Positions 37,050-48,889 of a DNA stretch of 64,000 nucleotides are shown piece by piece. The position numbers and the translations under genes were made by a program. This DNA comes from Morinoia aosen (taxonomy: Eukaryota > Arthropoda > Malacostraca > Amphipoda > Talitridae), in assembly GCA_030386875.1 (NCBI GenBank), contig CM059566.1, positions 43,188,068-43,252,067 on the forward strand. Reading direction: 5' to 3'. Position 1 is the stretch's first letter; each line of letters opens with the position of its first letter. The notes under the pieces were generated by a model that searched no databases, was not told the DNA's origin, and saw nothing but the letters and a program-made list of their open reading frames with translations.

Positions 37050-37600
37050 CATAATATTAATTCTTTTAAGATTAGCTGGTTTGCCCGTCACGCGATTGTC
37101 TTCACCGCACAATTGCCGGCACCACGCAGCGCCGTTCACCCAGCACCACGGCCCACACCACATCACCGCCCGCAATAACCTCACCCAGACGCGGTGTCCA
37201 CGGCCCGCACAAAGAGCAGCCATTTGCCTGTGTTTATTTTTGCGAATGTTCTGCTTTGATAGAGAGGACTGCTTTTCACTTGCTTTTTGATGGCCATCGC
37301 GGCGCGCCCTCCCTTCCTTCCTCTCTCTCGTCCGTTTCTAGCGCTTTTCCCTCAAAGGGCAGAGCCCTGAGGCTTTTGAGGCGTGCTGCTCCTCCATCAA
37401 ATTTATTGTACAATATTACCCTATTTTCCCAGGCCATCTCTGCCTATTTTTCTTGGCCAATATTGCTCAATGCCAAGTGCCAATATGAGCGACCCGGCCT
37501 TTGTGGACCCCCGCCTCCGTCTCTCTCTCTCTCTGAGTATTTTCTGCTTCCTCTGATGCATGTTTGCCAGTCCTGTCCCTAGCCCTTGCGCTGCCCACTC
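37050..37600. promoter_or_regulatory. GC- and CT-rich island, possible regulatory region
   Basis: This block stands out from its AT-rich surroundings. It has CpG-containing stretches (GCGGCGCGCCC near 37300) and CT tracts (CTCTCTCTCTCTCT near 37535). Candidate factor sites include TGTTTATTTTTG (forkhead-like), the palindrome GATGGCCATC and AATTTATTG (Hox/Caudal-like). Open frames cross it on both strands with no recognisable protein. A conserved non-coding element or promoter is inference from composition only. Confidence 0.3.
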
Positions 37601-38595
37601 GCTTGAACGGTCACGAATTACATTGTTTCAATATCTGGCTAAACCTAAATTAAATTTGTGATAATAATTACGCAGAAGAGTTTCGTCAAATGTGTAATGA
37701 TTTTAACGTGTTTTAGAATTTATTTGTGAGTTTAAAATGCCTCTGTGAAATCTGGCGGTGAAATTTCTTGTATGCGCTCCTAATTTAAAATTGGAATCAA
37801 TGTTGATCCCTTTAGATAACGCAAACAGCGTCTATGGTAATAATGAAGTGCTAGGCAATTTAATGTTTTGAACAGTACCAAAATCCCCTTCAAGATCGCA
37901 TGATTTTTAAAATTTTTTTGGGAGTTTAATATATATTCGAATTAATTTTACATTCCTTGTACTGCACTGGGCATAATTATATTCTTAAACACGCCTGACA
38001 TTCCATCTCCGTAAAATCTACTGATTAATGCCGTCGCTCAAAATAATTTTCATCAAGAATTTTCCAGCACTGTAATATTGTTTTTTGTACGCCTTAAGTA
38101 TAATAGTATCGAGAAACTCCACTCCAGGTATTTTAACGCAAGTCTCTATAACTTCGTTGCAACATTTCAGCTATCAAGTGTTGTTTAAAAAATTTCCGCA
38201 GATATGTTCTCCTTTCCTTAAATTTTACTTTGCAATATTTTCAAGACCAAGTAACTATGGCATGAGTATAAATTGTTCCATCAATATGAAATAGTTGATG
38301 CAGCCTCTTCTTTCCAGCAAGAATTGTAGTCGAAAAACATTGCAGTTAATTTCCGTCGACCTCATGTAAGGGCTGCCCATTTAAGCTGGCATGAAGAGCA
38401 GCCATTCGTTTCAGCATGGATTTCACCGGTAGGTTCACGAGGCTCTTTAGTAGTAGCTCAGACATTTACATATTTACATTAAAATTAATCTTGTTTTGTG
38501 TTGGTACTATGTAATTGGAGGGTGAGTGCAAGAACTCCTTCAGTTGTGAGTTGAATTCCAGGGTCGCGACTGTGCATTCACTCCAAGGCGCACAC
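37601..38595. other. Unassigned AT-rich sequence
   Basis: I see no gene, tandem repeat or structured RNA here. Confidence 0.45.
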
Positions 38596-38599
38596 GGTC

Positions 38600-38935
38600 A
38601 CTTTGCAATATCCGCTGCAGTAGCATCATCTCTAGCAACATCATCGCTGGCTGTATCAGCAGCAGTTTCATCATTTTCACCAGCATCATCATCATCACCA
38701 GTATCATCATCATCACCTGCATCATCGGCATCATCATCATCATCGCAAGCATCATCATTATCATGTCCAGTGGCATCATCATCGCTAGCAGCAGCACTAT
38801 TTTTAACTGCATCATCATCGTCAGCTGCATCATCATGATCAGCCGTAACATCATCGTCAGCAGCACCATCAATGCCAGCATCATCATCATCGCCATGCCA
38901 GCTTCACCATCGTCGGCAGCGGCCTCTGATATTAC
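38600..38935 (+). repeat. CAT/CAG-type trinucleotide tract 1
   Basis: Imperfect runs of ATCATCATC are mixed with GCAGCA and CCAGCATCATC. Plus-strand reading gives a Ser/Ala-rich chain and the minus strand a Met-rich chain; both are consequences of the trinucleotide period. Confidence 0.9.
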
Positions 38936-39204
38936 CCTCTGAATTACGCGCATAGATTTTTTCTGTTCAAATCTCCCTGCAATACCAGTTAACCCTCGTA
39001 CTTCAGAATAGTGGGGGATTGCTTGCCCAGTAAAGGTTAAGACGATTTTTGAATGATGTCACAGTGATAGTGGAAACAACTTTCTGTGGGAGTCGATTCC
39101 AGATTCTGATAGTATTAAGTGGAAAAATTTTAATTCTTGGGCTACCTTGGAATTTTTTTCTATAGTTTTCGGCCTTATCTGGCTTAGAATTTTTTTAGGA
39201 CATC
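38936..39204. other. Spacer between two trinucleotide tracts
   Basis: Unique-looking sequence of about 270 bp without features. Confidence 0.4.
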
Positions 39205-39432
39205 TGCAACGTTATCATCATCAGCAGCAGCAACAGCCACAGTAACGTCATCAACAGAATCATCACCAGAAGTATCATTACCGCCAGCATCATCGTAAGC
39301 TGCAGTAGCAGCAGGATCATCATCGCCACCACCACCACCAACAGCAGCAACGGCTTCATTCATCAGAATTATCATCAACATGATCATCATCATTATCATC
39401 ATCACTAACAGCAGCAGCAGCAGCAGCAGCGG
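39205..39432 (+). repeat. CAT/CAG-type trinucleotide tract 2
   Basis: Same composition as the tract at 38600-38935, with GCAGCAGCAGCAGCAGCAG at 39411-39430 and ATCATCATC runs. It may derive from the same ancestral tract. Confidence 0.9.
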
Positions 39433-42355
39433 TCTGTGAGCGCGGCCAGGAAAAGGATCCCCCAAACTGCCGCAATTGGTTTCTTCCCACCGACTTCCGT
39501 CAGCACAAATCCTTCCTCACTTCATTTGTCAGAAGCGTCGTGTGAACGTTGCGCTCTCTACCTCTAACGTCTGAAATAATAAAGCCCTTCTCAATGTACG
39601 TGCCACCTCCGCAACCGTCAGTAAACTTCACTGCGCGACTCTCTATGACATCTTTTATTTCGCGCCTTCACTTCCAAGTGTTTGTGTCACATCCCAGGCG
39701 TTAGCAGCAAATAGGATGCCCTGAGTTATTCATTGAGTTGTTTCTTTTCCACGCATTGTGCCGGAAGCCAACGGATAAATTATCATCTAGTTGCGATTGA
39801 CGTCGTGGGGCATTTTGCTGATATTCTTCTTTTGCGGTTTATGTATATTACAAAATTCTGAATTAAAATGCGCGTAATTTAAATGTGATCCTAAAAACAT
39901 GTTGTGAATAGTATTTTATTTGAAACAACAATTATGTTCAAAAAATTTAATGACGCTATTTTGTGCGCGAAACACTACCGAAAAAAATAGAAGTACATGA
40001 AACAAAACAATTCCATTTGCTTATTTTTCATCAATCGAAATCGTACGTGCACAATCATGAGGGGAAGCTGAGCAATGTTATTTTCAAGCCAAGAGTGCGA
40101 AGGCGGATTGTAAAATTTCCCGCTCGTAACGTCCCCTCGCGCAAGTGACGCGCTCTCGTATAGGCTTGGCAAGCTAGTAAGATGAAACGTGACAGTGGTT
40201 GTGCTGCGCTAAATGGCCGATGAGCGACGGTGCTTGCGTGCCTAATGATCGCACTTCGCTTCCGCCGTCTCCAACTCTTCTGCTCCGCGCACAATAGCGA
40301 GTATTTCCGAGACCTTCAGGACAGCTGCGATTATTATTCGGACACCAGATCTTGCTCGGTGTTTTCTCAGACGAAGGAGTTTTGAGTTTGAAAAGTACAA
40401 GCGCAAAGGTGCCAATAAACTTTCAATACAATTAAATTACGAATGCTTCATTTCCTGGTCGCGGTGAGATTTGAGTTTTCAATCACAGGAATCGTTCTTA
40501 AGAAGTAGAGGTAGGAAATGAAGATTGGCTTCTTGTTCACCGTAAACTTCTTCACTCCACTATTTTTACTAAAAAATTGAACTTCGGGGCGTCCTGAGGA
40601 CTAACACGCGGTTGATAAGCAAGATTTCTGTGCCGGCCTTTAAGAGATAAAGAATAGTTTTCCAGTGCAGCTTTGATACTTAAACCACTGTGTGGTTAAG
40701 ATTCCTGAGCTCTTCCTGATGAAGAAGTGCTGAGGGTGTCGAGCTTCTCCGTGCAGCTTAATTGAAAGAAATGAACGTCGCCTGAAGATGATGGTGGCGA
40801 CAGTACAAAGCAAACATCGCAAACATCTTGCTCTTATGATCATAGTCGTATGATCATCTTACTCTTATTCTTTGCTCGCATTTGTGCAGCGGCCGCGGGT
40901 ACCTCTGCAACCGAAATATTGATCCGGCGTCCCCATTGAAAACCTCTCCGCTTTATGTACACCAATCGTCTATTATTTTTCATTTTTCGCTCTGGCTCAC
41001 TTTTCTTGAAATTCTCTTTCTCTCTTATGGTTATGATGGTTTGAGTTCTGTTAAATGTAATTTACACTCTTCATTGATGCAGCTCTCGTTTCCAAACATG
41101 CCTACATTTGGAAACATATGTACTCTGTGGTTAGATGCACCGTTCTATTTAAAACTGAAATCGAAACTCATTTCGCAGAGCATGAAATTTTTCACTGATG
41201 CTTTTTGTTTCACAAATAGCCAAGTATAAAGAGCTACATCAAATGTGTAGGTTCGTGTGCATTGTTTAAAAACGCTCTAATTATTTATGTTTTTGAAATT
41301 GTTGTTTGTGTGTTTTGTTCTATCCTCCTCCAATTATTTTTCCATTTTCTGGCTAAAATCATCAAACTCGTTTTTTTCAAAGAAAATTTGGCTACTGAAT
41401 TTACAGAGCATTTGGGAACTCAGAAAGATTACCAGAAGCTAAATGATGCGCATAATCAAATTCTACACCTAAAACTTGATTATTTAGCCAAAAACCGACC
41501 TAACAGCCCCATCGTTACATTAGCTATAAAGGCAGTTTACTCATCGCTACCGCAGTGCTATAAAGACAGTTTACTCATCGCTACCACACATCTCTCGCCG
41601 CCATCTCTCACCGCCCGAGCGTGTGGGCATTATCTGCCTCATCTCGTGCACCAACTAACCACCGTACGTCCCAATTAGTAAACCGTGCGTGTTCTCAGGA
41701 CCCATCCCTATAGCTGCAGCCGCTCGTGTATATCCTTCCTCGCCGCCGCCTCCTGCCCATAACTCCTGCATAGGATTCATTGCTTCTGCCAGGCACGTGA
41801 GCGTGTCAGCCTGGACTTTGGAATGATTTTCGTCGTTGTCGCAACACAGCAAGTAGTGAAGGATCTTCTGTTGGTAACTTAACTATGATCCGTGTGGTAT
41901 TTTTGGTTAAAATTCATTAGTTTGAGTTTTTCTCAGTAAAATTAGAGCGTTGGGTGTCCAGAAAACAAGCGTAGTCAAATACCTAAGTACTCGGATAATA
42001 ATGAGCCAGATCAGCCCAAAAAAGGTCTACACAAAAGTAGATTAGGCGGGAACAAAAATTTTCCTAGAATTAGCTTTTATATTAGATTGAGATAAATTTC
42101 TGCAAACTTGTGGTTCAAACCATGAAAAGAGAATCATATTTAATTCGATTACTCAGTTAAACTCGATGTTTGTATTTCATTTGATTAAAGACGCTTTTTT
42201 AGCTCCAGCATGCTCATAAGTGCTGCATTGCCTGAAGGAGGCGCGTATCTCGACAGCTTGGTATTTCCATACATTCTGTTCCAATGAGTATTTTTTTTAA
42301 TTGAGAAGTGTGTGTAGGATCTCAGCCTAAAGGATAAAAACAGACAAAATTATAA
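39433..42355. other. Unassigned sequence
   Basis: No gene is recognised. Open frames at 40882-41229 and 41262-41678 (138 codons, hydrophobic N-terminal stretch) match no family I know. Near 41515-41590 a phrase TATAAAGACAGTTTACTCAT occurs twice in tandem inside the latter frame. The 40100-40310 and 41585-41770 stretches are GC-richer. Confidence 0.35.
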
Positions 42356-42359
42356 TGTT

Positions 42360-42860
42360 ATGAACAAAATACGAGCTTCGCTGCAGAGCCATCTGTAGAA
42401 ATGCTTAACTTACTCACCTATTATTGAATATGGATATTCCCGTACACTCCCTCTACAAAATTACCAGAATTGAGTTCTTACATCTCTATGAGATCTTCTG
42501 AAAAAAAAAACTAAATTTGTGCACCTAGGCGGGAAAAACAGTACTTCTTTGCGAAACATTCTGCAAGAATATTAAGTTTACTAACATACATGGAGAAAAT
42601 ATGCAGCTCTCTGTGGAACCTTCAAAAAAATGCTAGATTTACGTACCCTCCGCAGAAAATACTTATTCATCTGTAGAATTTTCAGAAAATATACTAGATT
42701 TGCGTGTCTGTTACTAATAATATGTACATTGTACAGTAGAACCTTCCGTAAAAATACCTGTTGACTTAAATATTACGGAAAATACGAACTTTACTGTTGC
42801 AACCTACTACAAATAATTGAACTTACGTACAATACGCGCAATGATTTACCTTCATCGAAC
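42360..42860. repeat. Very degenerate ~60-bp repeat
   Basis: Words such as ACTAGATTTACGTAC, CTGTAGAACCTTC and AGAAAATAC recur about every 55-75 bp with poor conservation. I infer an ancient tandem array. Confidence 0.4.
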
Positions 42861-42899
42861 GTCGTGAAGTGAGTGAATTGAGCACTGTACAGCGGGAAA

Positions 42900-43080
42900 T
42901 ACAGATGTAGAGACTCGGTGCAGTCCCTCGATCGCCGGCCCTCGCTGCGCGGTGTCAGCTGATGCCGAGGGTCGCGTGGCAGTGAACCCTGCGACCCCGG
43001 ATGTTCCGGGTCATCGAGAACCGTTGCTTCTGCTAATTGCTCGGCTCACGAAATCCTGACAAGTGATAAGCGTTCCTCAA
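42900..43080. other. GC-rich island
   Basis: A compact GC/CpG-rich block (for example TCGATCGCCGGCCCTCGCTG) stands in AT-rich DNA. It contains the partly symmetrical words GACCCCGGATGTTCCGGGTC. No open frame or known motif; regulatory element or repeat end are both possible. Confidence 0.3.
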
Positions 43081-44157
43081 CTCAAGCAACGTTCCGAGCG
43101 TAAATATTGGTTGGACTCATTGTTTTGGGAAGATCTCCCTTTCAATTTCGTGCGGAAAAAATTCTTAGGATTACTTCAGTTAGAGTTATAAAGTTCTTTG
43201 GTATAGCAATGGTTAAGGGTGATCGGCGTTGGGTCTGTTCTTAACATCAAAGAATGAGTTTGTTCTATTTTGAGTGATGTGCATGCATTTGCAAATTCAT
43301 TTTATATATTGCTGATATGAAGCAAAGCATTTGAGGATTTACTTCAAGTATTTGATTTTATGGAAAATAATGCAAAAACGCAGAGCTGGACGCATTTCAA
43401 ATCGCCTTGCGTTTGTGCGCATCATAACATTTTGAATTTAAACTCTCTAATCAGTTCAACCACCTCATTTTCGAAATGATTCCCATGCCAAGCACAATTC
43501 TTTGAAGTTTATATCCCGTATTAAGCTTTGTGAAAAAAATTCTCTACGCCGTAACGTTTAATTCGCGAGGAAGTGCCCACAATAGCAGAGCTGATTATAT
43601 TATAATTATATATAATTCTCTCACAGCGCTTTGGGGCTCACGCTCACCAGCACGCGTGACCGTGAGGGTATCCAAACTCAAATGAATGAGAAAACTACAA
43701 GAAACTAAATTAAATTCAATATCAGGTGCACATTTGTCAGACAAGAAACTTGGAAATCGATCATAAATGCTAGATAACTAAACACTCAATGTGAGCCGCC
43801 GGTATACACGTAAGGAATTTTCACAATACTACTGACCAACGAGAGGTCACCAACTCAATTTTTGTAATTCTAAGTCAAAGCTAAGTGAAAGCACGATCCA
43901 GTTAATGATTGCTATTTTGAAATTGCCTTATAAAATTGACTTAAAATTTGAGTTGAATATTGAATTTCAGTTTAACCAACATCGCGGCTATCGTTGTAAT
44001 GGTATTTCAAAGCGTTGAGGAGGCATACTTGCACAGAGCTCAGCTGAACTCACACCTTTGCTATAAGCACCTATAAAATCATCTCTCCAATAAATATAAC
44101 ATTATGTAACTCAATAGCCTCCAAACAGTTTCGAGTCATTTACAGCACCCATAGACA
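43081..44157. other. Unassigned AT-rich sequence
   Basis: I see no gene or repeat here. Confidence 0.45.
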
Positions 44158-44237
44158 GACCTCAAAAGACTGCGATTAACCGTCTAATTTTGAGGTGGAC
44201 CTCAAAAGACTGCGTTAAACCGTCTAATTTTGAGGTA
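44158..44237. repeat. Two tandem 40-bp hairpin units
   Basis: Each 40-bp unit has ACCTCAAAAGAC near its left end and TTTTGAGGT at its right, so each can fold on itself. The second copy starts 40 bp after the first (CTCAAAAGAC at 44161 and 44201). They differ by one small change in the loop. Confidence 0.85.
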
Positions 44238-44399
44238 GGCAGAGAGAGAGGAACTGTAGCATAGGTGGAGGCGTCAGCGCGATGACGACCAGTCATTGTT
44301 CCGGCTGTCAGCAGGTCGCGGCGGCCGTCTTCAGAACGACAATGGCACAAATCCTCGCCTTTGTTCCGTCCACGCCTTGTGGGTCCGCCTGATGGATGC

Positions 44400-44545
44400 G
44401 CCCGCAAACTCCAGTCTCTTGCTCATCCTGTAGCCGCGCGCTTCCTCCCGCAAACTTGGAACATTTTAAATGATCTGCTAACTTCAGTCTCTTGCTCATC
44501 CTGTAGCCGCGCTTCCTCCCGCGAACTTGGAACAATTTAAATGAT
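44400..44545 (+). repeat. 73-bp tandem duplication
   Basis: CAGTCTCTTGCTCATCCTGT begins at 44412 and again at 44485. Both copies continue with AGCCGCGC, TTCCTCCCGC, AACTTGGAACA and TTTAAATGATCT. The copies are nearly identical, so the duplication is fairly recent. Minus-strand open frames across it are repeat-derived. Confidence 0.88.
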
Positions 44546-47080
44546 CTATCATAGTTACCGCAAAAGATACAGCATTAGATTATTTCTTAAGTCCAGTAAT
44601 ATCGACACATTTTAGTGTAACTACTTGTGGGCCCGAATAAGTTCAGCGACTACTAGGGCATCTTTTCATCAACGCTATTCTAAGGTGTTAAATTATGTTA
44701 AAGCTAATTCACCTATTGTGCACTGGACTGATCAATGAATTGGTGCATTGGTGCAGGATTTTTTGCTTAATTTTACAATAATATCTAGTTAGTATGGGCT
44801 AGATGTGAACAGGATATTCTTGAAAAAACTCTTTGAACATTTTGAAAGATCTATTTACTGCAATCATTACTCTCGATCCTAGACTTGCACATTATCTTAT
44901 GGGAACGTAGTTCCCGAATAAGATATAATATGGATGAGAATTGGTCTCAGCTGTTCAAATTTTTTGCAACTTGAGAAGTATTGAATTTGTAGCACAACTG
45001 AAACTAATTTTCACCCTCTTGAGTTGTTCGAACATCAACCCGAGAATCGACTATATACCTTGGTGCAAGTAAGATACAATTATATACTTCATGCAAGTTT
45101 CAAGCAGTGAAGAATTTTGGTATTGTGAACCGAATAAACTACAACGCCTCTAAGACAAGCTATCATTAGAGTATCAAACAAGAGGTGTCCGTTTCAAATG
45201 TTTGTTCATTTGATCACTTTTACTCTGCTGAAATTTTAGTCGGGGCTTATGAGTAATTGTGCAAGTATTTAGTATTCAAATAATTAATATTTAGGTCTAG
45301 CATGATAAAATACCAAGATAGTTTAGTTCATTCATTTTCAGGCTCACTTGGTGTGAGTAAACTGGTTCCGATACTGAAATTGAAAATTTTACGTTGGAAT
45401 GTACATGACTTTTACGATCAGACGAAAAATCATGCTTATATATTAATTACCACTATTTTCACTGCACGTTGACGTAGTTATAATTCAGCTCAGACGGCTC
45501 TTAGATGTGTTGTTCAGCTCGGACGTGTACACTATACACCTTAAAGATGTTCATTCGCAATTCACGACTCGAAACTAAGTCGAGTAAACTATGTCAATTA
45601 GGCTCTAAGTCACTGAATACCTATTTTCCTTTAACCCGGTATGAGGGTCAGGATCAAATGCTAAAAAACTGAGAAATATTTGTATTGAAGGAATGGATGT
45701 CTACTCAAAAAACGATTTCACCCTTTACGCTGTTTTAAAGCGATGCAAATGATGAATTCTCCGTGAGTGAACGTTTATGTAAATTGGTAATAAAGGAATA
45801 CCTACAGTGAATTGTTGAGCAGCAAACAGGATGTGCAATGTGAGTTGTTCAATGTTCATGAAGTTCATGCAGTAAATCATTTTATGTATCTCGTTACTGT
45901 AGTCCAAATTTAGTCAGCTATAGAGAATACAATGACAGAGTACATTGAAATAAAAATCTTTAGGTTTTTTTATCACTAATCCAAGCAATCAGTGTCGTTT
46001 CATTGATCGTGGCAGTGAATTCTCAGCGGCACGCACAAAGTTTTCGTACAAGCCACAATAACATAATGTGTCAACGCCTTTTTAAATGACTAAAGACCAT
46101 TTTAAAAAGGCCAATGGCAATTTTTAAAGGTCAATGGCAATTTTTAAAGGCCAATGACAATTTATTAGTGACTTTAGATTTGCACTTGCATATTTTTGAA
46201 GAGTAATTTAGCTCCTTATCGAACTTTCCAACAAATACTACGTACGTCTTAAGAGCGGAAGATTAAGTGACGCGCAGCCGTCACGTGCAGGCATGAATTG
46301 ATTAGAATTAAGTATCAGCTGTTCGCTTGCCTCGACACATTCTAGGACGACTAACCACAATATTTATTTATCGTTCTTATATTCGCAGTTTTTTATATTG
46401 AGAGATTTTACAATGAGTATTTCATGAAAACTGAGGAATTAATTATTATTTCTTTAGACTGAGACGTTTATTCTAATAAATAATGGAAGCTGAAGAAGGG
46501 ATTCACAAGAAGGGATTCAGCGCAGCAACATCACATTAGAGGGCATGAAATTCTCATCGCGCGCACAAAGTAACGATACCAGCCGCGCAGCCTGTATAGC
46601 ACTCACAGCACTGGCAGCCTATGCAGATCATCTCTAATACATGGATATATCGACAGGAACTCAAGCATTTCTAAAATTACCTAGACATTCATAGTGGGAC
46701 CACATCGCGATATTGAGTACAGCCCTGAACTAAAGCGCGCACAGCCAAGTTCGGCCGCGATAAAATGATAGGGGTGCTGACGCTGACAACACAAAACTAT
46801 CGCTCTATTTCCTCACGGTCTATAATTGAGTGGCCGGATCTGTTGGAGCTTCACGCCGTCAATAAACGCGCTAAAGAGCGCAAAATTCTGCGCCCGTTGT
46901 TTTGAGAGGTATTGACGGTGGCGCGAAAATCTCGCACTCGCTTCTCTTTAAGCTTGAGTATATTATTAGAAGCAATTTAGACAATGGCAGCGAATAAACA
47001 AATCTCGACGGTAGCAGTTGGGAGATATCTCCCTTGACGTCCGCCTGACACCGCCTAATGAGCGGGGAGTGCCTGGCCTC
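44546..47080. other. Unassigned sequence
   Basis: No gene is recognised. Near 46090-46165 a 26-bp phrase with AAAGGCCAATGGCAATTTTT repeats three times. The rest appears unique. Confidence 0.4.
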
Positions 47081-47084
47081 GCCT

Positions 47085-47725
47085 TGGTGCCCGTGTGTGT
47101 GTGTGTGTACGTAGAGTGTAGGTGTGTGTGTACAGTGTAGGTGTGTGCGTACAGTGTAGGTGTGTGCGTAGAGTGTAGGTGTGTGTGTGTGTGTGTGTAC
47201 GGGGTAGGTGTATGTGTGTGTGTACGGTGTAGGTGTGAACGTAGAGTGTAGGTGTATACGTAGAGTGTAGGTGTGTTCGTGTGTACAGTGTAGGTGTGTG
47301 CGTACAGTGTAGGTGTGCGCGTAGAGTGTAGGTGTGTGTGTGTGTACGGGGTAGGTGTGTGTGTGTGTACGGTGTAGGCGTGAACGTAGAGTGTAAATGT
47401 GTACGTAGAGTGCAGGTGTGTGTGTACAGTGCAGGTGTGTACGTACGGTGCAGGTGTGTACGTAGAGTATAAGTGTGTACGTAGAGTGTAGGTGTGTACG
47501 TAGAGTAGATGTGTACGTAGAGTGTAGGTGTGTACGTAGAGTGTAGGTGTGTCCGTAGAGTGTAGGTGTGTGCGTACAGTGTAGGTGTGTACGTACAGTG
47601 TAGGTGTGTACGCAGAGTATAGGTGTGTACATAGAGTGTAGGTGTGTACGTACAGTGCGTCAATGTACGTGGGTGTATGACGACGTACAGTGCAGGTGTG
47701 TGCGTACAGCGCGTGTGAGCACACA
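47085..47725 (+). repeat. 19-bp TG-rich minisatellite
   Basis: The unit is GTGTACGTAGAGTGTAGGT, with variants GTGTGCGTACAGTGTAGGT and expanded GTGTGTGTGT runs. More than 25 copies are present. All three minus-strand frames stay open for 250-295 codons because the unit lacks minus-strand stops; the products are His/Thr/Tyr-rich repeats, not a credible gene. Confidence 0.94.
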
Positions 47726-48855
47726 CGGTGCGTGTGAGTGAGTACCTCACAGCGTGTCGAGGTGTGTGTGCGAGAGAGTAAATATCGTAACAGCTCAACC
47801 ACAAGGCAAGACGCCGAGTCTCACCAGCGAACGACCGAGTTATGTCTATAGTGGCGTTCCCAGGTAGAGTGAAATCTCTTGATGGAACGCTGAAAATTTG
47901 TTTAAATTTCAAATTCCAAGTGCGTAGGTCTGAATGTTTCAAGTACTTTAATAAGACACGCTTCAGTTGTGGAAGAAATTCATACAGATTTGTGTGGAAA
48001 CTTATTTCTATTTTCCTATTGATTCATCGCGTGCGGTGCCGCACCCTTTGGAAGTCTTGTATCAGCGCTGTAACTTCGAGGTAGTAGGTTCCATACCGCT
48101 GCTGTCCACCTTTTTATGGGGAATTTGATGGTTGAAGCATGTAGGTGCCTGGCTCCTAATCTTTACGATAACTGTACTAATGGTAAAAAAATTGCGGCTA
48201 AATCTTAGTGAAGTATGTTAACGGATGTTTTATTGATGAATTTGTATTGATGAGTAGCTGTACTCGTATAATTTATTGATAGTGATGTAAACTTTGAAAA
48301 TGACTTGAAAGTATCGAAAATCATGCTCATGAGGATTATAATAAACATGTTATTCATATCATTACTTGCAGAATTTTCTTTATTTCCAAGGAACACAGGG
48401 AAAATGGCCCTGAGGAAAAAGAGAACTAACACTACCGCTATTTCGAGGTGCATTCCATGGTGTTTGTCCCCATGCGTTTGTTTTATCACTGCTTTCTAAA
48501 ATGCTTTGTGGTAATAAATTCGAAAGCCCAGTGATAACCGTGTCTACTGACCAAAAGCCTTGATTTAGCTCTTCAGGTTATAAGAACTAAGGCAAATTTG
48601 TTGATTTTGAGCAGCGCGTCGATGTCATTTCATCCCGCCACGATGTCTTCTTAGCAGTGGGGGTGACGGGCACGGTAGAATTAAGAAACCTCTACCATGG
48701 TGACGGGCTGGCCGCCAGTTACGTGGGAGAGCTCGTCTCACTTCGCTTTGAAGCCCGGTCCGTAATTCAGGGTTGCCACACTGGCGTTTTTCTTTAATGA
48801 TTCTTATATTTGACCTTTATTGAAATAACATTTGGCCTTTAGCACTGTTCAGCGT
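47726..48855. other. Unassigned sequence
   Basis: No gene is recognised. Around 48680-48705 CACGGTAGA pairs with a nearby TCTACCATGGTG, recalling the ends of the element at 13051 and 18764, but the interior does not match. Confidence 0.35.
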
Positions 48856-48889
48856 AATTTAGCTATCATTAATCAATGATAGCTAAATT
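48856..48889. repeat. Perfect 15-bp inverted repeat, 4-base loop
   Basis: AATTTAGCTATCATT (48856-48870) and AATGATAGCTAAATT (48875-48889) are exact complements around AATC. The structure could form a tight cruciform. It lies inside a weakly symmetrical region (about 48770-48940), so it may be the core of an old palindromic element. Confidence 0.85.

Noticed and set aside
38515..38953. Ser/Ala-rich and Met-rich proteins on opposite strands
   Set aside because: Both come from an imperfect ATC/GCA trinucleotide tract; no domain or flanking coding signal.
41262..41678. 138-codon open frame with a hydrophobic N-terminus
   Set aside because: No recognisable family, an internal tandem duplication in its C-terminal half, and no neighbouring exon evidence. 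Kept only as a note.
46871..47942. Three overlapping minus-strand open frames of 250-295 codons
   Set aside because: They are open in all three phases because the TG-rich 19-bp unit has no minus-strand stops; the peptides are pure repeat.
48680..48705. Third copy of the 275-bp MITE
   Set aside because: Only the CACGGTAGA/TCTACC ends are similar; spacing and interior do not match.
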